Shown here: positions 1 to 4,086 of the stretch, one piece after another | Layout of the letters: each line of letters begins with the position of its first letter | Numbering within the stretch: position 1 is the stretch's first letter | Origin: Methanobacteriota archaeon | GTDB lineage: Archaea; Thermoplasmatota; DTKX01; GCA-020343715 | NCBI GenBank assembly: GCA_030597775.1 | Contig: JAUVRF010000122.1 | Location: 1-6,187 of the forward strand | Reading direction: 5' to 3' | Length of the DNA: 6,187 bases | The notes under the pieces: generated by a model | Database searches by the model: none | What the model was told of the DNA's origin: nothing | The model's input: the letters and a program-made list of their open reading frames with translations, nothing else | Position numbers and translations under genes: made by a program

Positions 1-872
1 ACGTACTGCAGGTTATTGTTCATCCCCAGCAGGGCGAAGGTGCCCTCGTTCTCGAAGCGAATGGTGCTGACATAGCCGGCGGTGTTGGCGATGCTGACCC
101 ATTTGTCGTTCACGTACCTGAACATGGTGTAGGAGTTGAAGTCGTACCAGTTGGACAGGAAGTAGCTTCCGTCGTTGTTGTACTCGACGCCGTAGCAGTA
201 GTAGTACTCCCGGTCGTCCCCGACGGGGCGGGACAGCCTCTCCATGCTCGACCGGGAGAGGTTGTAGACGTCGATGTAGGAGTAGGAGGAGATCACGATC
301 TCCCCGCCGTCGGGACGCACGTCCAGGTCGGTGACCCTGCTCGAGGTGTACACCTCGATGCTCAGGGACCCGGACCGGTACTTGTACAATCGGCTGGTGG
401 GGACGCCCAGGTAGGCCTCGTGATCGGTGGGGTGCCAGTCGATGGCGGTGATCTCGTAGCCGATGCCGGAGGTGATCGAGGATACCGTGCCGCTGTCGTA
501 CTTGTATAGCCTGCCCTGGGTCCCGCCCAGGAGTGCCACGGTGTCCGCCGGGTCGAAGGCGGCGCAGGTCCATTTCCAGGATTGGAGGGTGTACTTCGCC
601 CTCTCCGTGAGACTTGACCCCGCCGTTGAGTACACGTAATTGGTGTAGAGGCCCGTCGTGACGTTGCTGTCGGAGGTCAGGACGACCCCCTCGTTCCCAT
701 CGGCGCGCATGGCGACAGCCTCCGCGCCGTGGGTGGCGTCCAGCTCCTCGAACTCGTATATGTCTATGCTCTCTGCGCCTGCGGGCGAGACTGCCAGTGC
801 CAGCGTGACGAGGGCAAGGACGGTGATTGCGACAAGCCCCATGAGGGCATGTGCGCGTCGCGGGGGGGCCAA
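1..872 (-). CDS. Secreted beta-propeller-like (WD40/YVTN-type) surface protein, 3' end outside window
   Basis: The open frame runs off the left edge, giving 290 complete N-terminal residues. I chose the TTG at 872-870 because GGAGGT (886-881) lies 8 nt before it and a stop codon (878-876) closes the frame just upstream. This start gives a full signal peptide: positive n-region with R5-R6, hydrophobic core about 10-28, cleavage likely after A31-G-A33. The next ATG (842) would remove the charged n-region. The mature part has repeating blade-like units: CAAFDPADTVALLGG (from C103) followed by GRLYKYDSG; ITAIDWHPTDHEAYLGV (from I141) followed by SRLYKYRSG; VTDLDVRPDGGEIVISS (from V180); then CYGVEYNNDGSYFLSNW and VSTIRFENEGTFALLG. 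This hydrophobic-xP-D-G pattern is typical of WD40/YVTN propeller strands. NVT and NLS sequons fit an exported protein. The ligand is unknown. The fold is fairly likely and the exact family is not assigned. It is divergent from the methyltransferase gene. Confidence 0.75.
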   Translation of the reverse strand, partial: MAPPRRAHALMGLVAITVLALVTLALAVSPAGAESIDIYEFEELDATHGAEAVAMRADGNEGVVLTSDSNVTTGLYTNYVYSTAGSSLTERAKYTLQSWKWTCAAFDPADTVALLGGTQGRLYKYDSGTVSSITSGIGYEITAIDWHPTDHEAYLGVPTSRLYKYRSGSLSIEVYTSSRVTDLDVRPDGGEIVISSYSYIDVYNLSRSSMERLSRPVGDDREYYYCYGVEYNNDGSYFLSNWYDFNSYTMFRYVNDKWVSIANTAGYVSTIRFENEGTFALLGMNNNLQY

Positions 873-880
873 GTATTACA

Positions 881-886
881 ACCTCC
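881..886 (-). promoter_or_regulatory. Shine-Dalgarno of the propeller gene
   Basis: On the minus strand this reads GGAGGT, followed by an 8-nt spacer and TTG at 872-870. The match and spacing are near ideal, and this decides the start in favour of TTG over the internal ATG at 842. Confidence 0.7.
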
Positions 887-914
887 GGGTGGCCAGCATC
901 TCCGATGCCGCTAT

Positions 915-980
915 TGCGTGTATAAAACGGGAGCATTGATAAACCTTTTCCATTGGGGCGTAAAAACGCTTATCAGCGCG
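915..980. promoter_or_regulatory. Divergent promoter region with TATA-like boxes
   Basis: This is the AT-rich core of the 127-bp gap between the divergent propeller and methyltransferase genes. TATAAAAC (921-928) can be read on either strand. On the minus strand it would place a transcript start near 899, giving a leader that still includes the GGAGGT site. For the plus-strand gene, GATAAA (938-943) would give a leader of about 35 nt containing the GGAGG at 991. GCTTATCA (968-975), preceded by the BRE-like AAAAAC, would instead give an almost leaderless transcript. Assignment of each box to a gene is inference from archaeal TATA-to-start spacing (about 25 nt). Confidence 0.45.
958..978. repeat. 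Two overlapping 12-bp palindromes (possible operator)
   Basis: GCGT-AAAA-ACGC (958-969) and CGCT-TATC-AGCG (967-978) are both perfect 4-bp-arm inverted repeats with 4-nt centres. They share three bases and cover a candidate TATA element of the methyltransferase gene. A repressor site is possible. Arms this short also occur by chance, so this is tentative. Confidence 0.25.
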
Positions 981-990
981 GGAGACCTTC

Positions 991-995
991 GGAGG
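991..995 (+). promoter_or_regulatory. Shine-Dalgarno of the methyltransferase gene
   Basis: GGAGG with a 4-nt spacer (CCCG) before ATG 1000. The spacing is a little short, but this is the only good site and it fixes the start. Confidence 0.6.
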
Positions 996-999
996 CCCG

Positions 1000-1803
1000 A
1001 TGACGGGGCAGGAATACCAGCTGGTCGTCGGCGATATATTCAAGACCCTGCCCGAGTGGAAGGGAGCCTTCGACCTCATGATCGCGGACCCGCCCTTCAA
1101 CATCGGGTTCGACAAGGGGTCCCACGAGTATGGGTCGAAGGCGTACAAGCTCTATCAGGACAACATGTCAGGCGATGACTACCTGGATTTCTCCAAGGGG
1201 TGGATAGACCTGTGCCACGGGTCCCTATCGGCCAGGGGCTCGCTGTACATCGTCTCGGGCTGGACGAACCTGGTCCACATCCTCCAGGCGGTGGACGCCT
1301 CACCCTTCCACCTGCTCAACCACATCATATGGAGGTACACCTGGGGCGTGTACACGAAGAAGCGCTTCGTCACCTCCCACTACCATGTCCTGCTCCTGGT
1401 CAAGGACCCCAAGGACTACAAGTTCAACCGCCTGGAGCGATACCAGGAGGACGTCTGGGACGAGGAGGCGGAGGAGGGCGACCTGGATGGCTGCCTGGAG
1501 GGGGAGGAACGCTGGGACGAGGGGGATGTCTGGTTCTTCCCGGAGTACAACCGCGGGCACGATCCCGACAGGATCAAGGGCCACCCGTGCCAGCTGCCCG
1601 TCAAGCTCCTCCGGAAGATGATCCTCACCTCCACCGACGAGGGTGACAACGTCGGGGACGTGTTCTCGGGCTCGGGCGGTACCATGCTCGCGGCTCGCCA
1701 GACGGGACGCCGCGTCGTCGGTTTCGAGGTCGATGCCGACTACGCGGCGGTCATCAGGCGCAAGGTCATGTGGGACGAGCCCGTGGACCGGAGGGGCGTT
1801 TGA
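1000..1803 (+). CDS. Beta-class site-specific DNA methyltransferase (N6-adenine or N4-cytosine), apparently solitary
   Basis: This 267-residue protein would transfer a methyl group from S-adenosylmethionine to an exocyclic amino group of adenine or cytosine in DNA. Motif order identifies the beta class of the N4/N6 family: catalytic motif IV D30-P-P-F33 near the N-terminus, a motif-V-like strand GSLYIVSGW, motif X H195-P-C-Q198-L-P200, then the SAM-binding motif I D220-V-F-S-G-S-G-G-T228 and motif II G241-F-E-V-D245. DPPF is more usual for N6-adenine enzymes, but base choice cannot be settled from it. The target-recognition stretch between motifs IV and X holds a strongly acidic insert: 15 of 27 residues at 150-176 are D/E. 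It is followed by DVWFFPEYNRG, the usual lead-in to motif X. The length is normal for a minimal beta-class enzyme. No restriction endonuclease or specificity subunit is visible nearby, so it looks like an orphan enzyme. Recognition sequence unknown. Confidence 0.9.
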   Translation: MTGQEYQLVVGDIFKTLPEWKGAFDLMIADPPFNIGFDKGSHEYGSKAYKLYQDNMSGDDYLDFSKGWIDLCHGSLSARGSLYIVSGWTNLVHILQAVDASPFHLLNHIIWRYTWGVYTKKRFVTSHYHVLLLVKDPKDYKFNRLERYQEDVWDEEAEEGDLDGCLEGEERWDEGDVWFFPEYNRGHDPDRIKGHPCQLPVKLLRKMILTSTDEGDNVGDVFSGSGGTMLAARQTGRRVVGFEVDADYAAVIRRKVMWDEPVDRRGV

Positions 1804-1831
1804 TGGCCGAGGACGCCATGGCCTCGGTCCA
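1804..1831 (+). terminator. Hairpin just after the methyltransferase stop codon
   Basis: TGGCCGAGG (1804-1812) pairs with CCTCGGTCCA (1822-1831) to give 9 bp with one bulged T (1828) and a 9-nt loop. It begins directly after the TGA. There is no immediate U-tract; the first T-run (1853-1856) is 22 nt further on. Archaeal termination depends mainly on U-runs, so this may be a 3'-end or processing structure rather than a terminator. Confidence 0.35.
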
Positions 1832-1851
1832 GCCCCCTCCCAAGTCGACAG

Positions 1852-1863
1852 CTTTTAGATAAG
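1852..1863 (+). promoter_or_regulatory. TATA-like element upstream of the first zinc-ribbon membrane gene
   Basis: CTTTTAGATAAG is the only AT-rich stretch in the 90-bp gap. Its centre lies about 37 nt before the TTG start, which would give a leader of roughly 12 nt. That agrees with the lack of a clear Shine-Dalgarno there. Confidence 0.4.
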
Positions 1864-1893
1864 ACCCGTCCCATTAGGCCCGGGGTTGTTCGG

Positions 1894-2577
1894 TTGGCCG
1901 CCAACTTCTGCTCGGACTGCGGTACTCGGCTCGAGCAGCAGGCATCGTTCTGCCACAACTGCGGCCACCAGACGGTAGCTGGCGGTCCTCCGCCCCCGGC
2001 CCCCGTCGGTGCCCCGATGGCACCAGCAATGCCTCCAGGCATGCCCCCGGGCATGCAACCCTGGGGCATGATGCCCCCACCCGGGATGGAGGTCCCACCG
2101 ACCCCGATCACGCACCATCGTGCCATGGGGGTATTGGGCGGCATCGTCCTGATCTTCTCCTCCTGCCTGGTCCTGGTCCTTGCCCTCAATTTCCTGATCG
2201 ACCTTGCCTGGGAATATGTCTACCACGACGACGGGTGGGAGTCCTGGGAGGAGACGGTGATCCGCTGGGAGTACGTGGTGGCCGGGGTGTTCATGATCGC
2301 CTCGTTCTCCATCGGCCTGGCCTCGGGCATCGCGGCCATAAGGTCGACCCGGTTCACACTGGCCCTCACCGGTGCGATCTTGGTGATGGCGAGCACCACC
2401 CTGGTCGTAGCATTGGATGATGTCCTGTCGTGGGCGTTCTGCCCGATCCTGGGGGCGGTGGGATTGGCGTCGATACTGATCGCAAGGCCGGGATTCAAGG
2501 CTCCCGTCAAGCTTGACAGGACCCGGACGCCGCCCGTGCAGAGGGACAACTACGGGAAGGAGAGTGCCTGGCCGTGA
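1894..2577 (+). CDS. Zinc-ribbon, Pro/Met-rich linker, four-helix membrane protein (first of three)
   Basis: This 227-residue protein has no recognised function. An N-terminal zinc ribbon (C6-X2-C9, ten residues, C20-X2-C23) is followed by a Pro/Gly/Met-rich linker (about 31-73, with MPPG repeats encoded by repeated GGCATG units) and four predicted helices at about 78-102, 127-149, 154-174 and 178-197. The loop between helices 1 and 2 is rich in Trp and acidic residues (HDDGWESWEETVIRWE). The short loop between helices 2 and 3 carries arginines (IRSTRF), so positive-inside reasoning puts the zinc ribbon and C-terminus in the cytoplasm. The start is TTG: no in-frame ATG lies between the preceding gene and the ribbon, and zinc-ribbon proteins normally begin a few residues before the first CxxC. 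There is no good Shine-Dalgarno. It overlaps the next gene by 4 bases. A scaffold, sensor or membrane-stress role is conceivable but unsupported. Confidence 0.8.
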   Translation: MAANFCSDCGTRLEQQASFCHNCGHQTVAGGPPPPAPVGAPMAPAMPPGMPPGMQPWGMMPPPGMEVPPTPITHHRAMGVLGGIVLIFSSCLVLVLALNFLIDLAWEYVYHDDGWESWEETVIRWEYVVAGVFMIASFSIGLASGIAAIRSTRFTLALTGAILVMASTTLVVALDDVLSWAFCPILGAVGLASILIARPGFKAPVKLDRTRTPPVQRDNYGKESAWP

Positions 2578-3194
2578 CGACGCCATACCCGGGAGGTGGA
2601 CCCGCAGGCCCTGTCCCGGGCCGATCCCCGGTGCAGATGCCATCGCCCCAGTCCTGGGGAACCATGCCTCCGCCGGGCTATGTTCCCCCCTACGCCGGCC
2701 CCTTCTACCCAAGACCGCCCCGCAACCCACGCCAGAACGCCGCGATGGCGGCGGGGGCGATGATACTGATCTCAGGTCTCTTCTGCCTGGTGTTCTCGAA
2801 CACGATCCTCTACTGGGAGGGTTTCGGCCTGGATCGGGACGCCGGTCCGGACGGGGAGGTCCGTACCATCGACACCGGGCCCTTCATCGCCGGCCTCCTC
2901 CTCGGCATCGGCTTCGGAATGGCGGTCATCAGCGCGTATGCCTGCCTCCGCCAGGTGCAGTTCCGTTTGGCCCTGGTCGGTCCCGTCACCATGATGGCGG
3001 CCTACCTCAGTCTGATGTTCTACGAGCCCTTCGTCATGGTGATCATGGCCTACATCTTCATTCTCTCGATCATCTCGGTGTTCCTCATCTGGTACTCCAT
3101 GCCCATATTCGACACAAGCGCCGGGACGGGTGACCTCGAGGTGAGGGAGATACAGAGGCCAGCGATGCCACCAGGGCTCAGAAGGAACCGATAA
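2574..3194 (+). CDS. Pro-rich four-helix membrane protein lacking the zinc ribbon (second of three)
   Basis: This 206-residue protein has no assigned function. The GTG start overlaps the previous TGA as GTGA, which suggests translational coupling; a GGAGA (2559-2563) lies 10 nt upstream. The first 53 residues are Pro/Gly/Tyr-rich with no cysteine pair. Four helices follow at about 57-79, 103-125, 130-149 and 153-174. The outer loop begins YWEGFGLDRDAGPDGE, acidic and Trp-containing like those of its neighbours, and the inner loop CLRQVQFRLAL aligns with IRSTRFTLAL of the upstream protein. The C-terminal 30 residues are polar. The shared helix spacing, loop chemistry and linker style indicate a paralogue that lost, or never gained, the zinc ribbon. 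No in-frame zinc ribbon precedes the GTG, because that DNA codes the end of the previous gene in another frame. Confidence 0.8.
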   Translation: MTTPYPGGGPAGPVPGRSPVQMPSPQSWGTMPPPGYVPPYAGPFYPRPPRNPRQNAAMAAGAMILISGLFCLVFSNTILYWEGFGLDRDAGPDGEVRTIDTGPFIAGLLLGIGFGMAVISAYACLRQVQFRLALVGPVTMMAAYLSLMFYEPFVMVIMAYIFILSIISVFLIWYSMPIFDTSAGTGDLEVREIQRPAMPPGLRRNR

Positions 3195-3197
3195 ATA
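3191..3197 (+). promoter_or_regulatory. TATA-like box containing the stop codon of the preceding gene
   Basis: ATAAATA encloses the TAA stop (3192-3194) of the second membrane gene. It lies 35-41 nt before the ATG at 3232, so initiation near 3220 would be expected. The same seven bases recur in the same relation to a stop codon at 4038-4044. Confidence 0.45.
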
Positions 3198-3216
3198 GAG
3201 GCGATGCATTGGATAA

Positions 3217-3222
3217 GAGGGG
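3217..3222 (+). promoter_or_regulatory. Shine-Dalgarno of the third membrane gene
   Basis: GAGGGG with a 9-nt spacer to ATG 3232. The in-frame TTG at 3223 directly abuts this site with no spacer, so ATG 3232 is the better start. Confidence 0.55.
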
Positions 3223-3231
3223 TTGATACGG

Positions 3232-4041
3232 ATGGAACGGACATGTCCTAGCTGCTCACGCCAGCTCGGAGAGGGGATGAACTTCTGCCCCGGCTGCGGT
3301 CGATCAATGACCGGGGAGCCCAGGCCCGAGGTCCGCTCCGGCAGTGAGGGCGCGTATCACTTCCCGGCACCGGCCCAGCCCGTCTACCCCCTGCCCTACT
3401 TTCCAGGCCCCGGGATGTATCCGCCTATGGTCTCTGGCAAGCGGACCAGCGCCATAGCCGCGGGCATCATCATGATCATCGCAGGCTCCCTGGCCCTCAT
3501 CTGCGGTCTGATATACACGCTGGACGATTGGTGGTTCTGGGATGCCTGGTACATACCCGCGGCCCTGTGCTACCTCAGCTTCGGCCTGTCCCTGTTGGGA
3601 GCGATGGGCCTGTTCAGGAGGACCTGGCGGATGGCCGCCCTGCTGGCATGCATCACCCTCATCCTGACGGGAGGGTTCACCATCCCCGACTTCACCATAC
3701 TCTCGGTCATCATCCTGGTCCTCGGCATCGTCAGCATCGTGCTGGTGGCCACCTCATGGGGGCAGTTCGACGAGCCCAGGATGGGGGGTTACCCGTACCC
3801 GCAGATGATGCCGCCCATGGGGGCCGGCATGGCCCCTCCACCAGGCGTCCCGCCCACCACGTTCCAGGGGGGAGCGCCACCCCCGAGGATGGTCACACCC
3901 CCCGCGTCCTACGACCATGGAGCGCCCCCTCCGCCACCCCTTCCCGTCGAGGAGGAGCAGGTCATTGCCTACGTCGAGACCGACGAACGACCCCGACCCC
4001 CACAGCCTCCAGGCAGTCAGATCATATTCGGAAAATCATAA
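3232..4041 (+). CDS. Zinc-ribbon four-helix membrane protein with long Pro-rich C-terminal tail (third of three)
   Basis: This 269-residue protein has no assigned function. Its zinc ribbon, C5-X2-C8, ten residues, C19-X2-C22, has the same spacing as that of the first protein in the set. A Pro/Tyr-rich linker (about 30-67) leads to four helices at about 73-97, 105-127, 133-150 and 154-174. The outer loop is very short and aromatic/acidic (LDDWWFWDAWY), and the inner loop (LFRRTWRMAALL) is basic, so both ends should be cytoplasmic. Unlike its neighbours it has a long tail (about 177-269) of Pro/Gly/Met-rich repeats (PYPQMMPPMGAGMAPPPG and similar) ending in an acidic EEEQVIAYVETDE segment. The tail may be a flexible protein-binding region; this is inference. 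It is preceded by its own TATA-like box and Shine-Dalgarno, so it can be expressed separately from the upstream pair. Confidence 0.85.
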   Translation: MERTCPSCSRQLGEGMNFCPGCGRSMTGEPRPEVRSGSEGAYHFPAPAQPVYPLPYFPGPGMYPPMVSGKRTSAIAAGIIMIIAGSLALICGLIYTLDDWWFWDAWYIPAALCYLSFGLSLLGAMGLFRRTWRMAALLACITLILTGGFTIPDFTILSVIILVLGIVSIVLVATSWGQFDEPRMGGYPYPQMMPPMGAGMAPPPGVPPTTFQGGAPPPRMVTPPASYDHGAPPPPPLPVEEEQVIAYVETDERPRPPQPPGSQIIFGKS

Positions 4042-4044
4042 ATA
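4032..4044 (+). promoter_or_regulatory. BRE/TATA-like promoter of the hydrolase-PKD gene
   Basis: AAAATC (BRE-like, purine-rich) followed by ATAAATA (4038-4044). The TAA stop of the preceding gene (4039-4041) lies inside the box. Expected initiation is around 4065-4068, about 20 nt before the TTG start. Confidence 0.45.
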
Positions 4045-4063
4045 CGGTCGGTCTGCTTGCTTT

Positions 4064-4077
4064 CCACCAGTAGGTGG
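4064..4077 (+). promoter_or_regulatory. Ribosome binding site inside a small hairpin
   Basis: CCACC-AGTA-GGTGG forms a perfect 5-bp GC-rich stem with a 4-nt loop. Its 3' arm is the Shine-Dalgarno (AGGTGG, 4072-4077), 9 nt before TTG 4087. If the transcript begins upstream of 4064, the site could be masked. If it begins at the position predicted from the TATA box (about 4065-4068), the 5' arm would be partly missing. Confidence 0.4.
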
Positions 4078-4086
4078 TGTTCGCCC

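Noticed and set aside
13..936. Long minus-strand ORF rich in Arg/His/Gly opposite the left end
   Set aside because: It is a frame shadow of the propeller gene on the same strand. It is low-complexity Arg/His-rich, while the other frame has a signal peptide, blade repeats and an RBS.
1200..1646. Plus-strand ORF inside the methyltransferase gene as a possible overlapping restriction enzyme
   Set aside because: Its translation is Pro/Gly/His/Arg-rich with no nuclease motif, and it is wholly nested in a well-supported gene.
2030..2095. Repeated GGCATG/GCATGC units as a possible DNA repeat array
   Set aside because: They are explained by the encoded MPPG-type linker repeats of the first membrane protein. 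There is no spacer structure and they do not extend outside the coding sequence.
1855..2730. 291-codon minus-strand ORF across the first two membrane genes
   Set aside because: It lies antisense to genes with clear zinc-ribbon and helix features; its Gly/Arg/His/Asp-rich translation has no recognisable domain and reflects the high GC3 of the real genes.
3223..3231. TTG 3223 as start of the third membrane gene
   Set aside because: It leaves no space after the GAGGGG site; ATG 3232 has a 9-nt spacer and begins just before the zinc ribbon.
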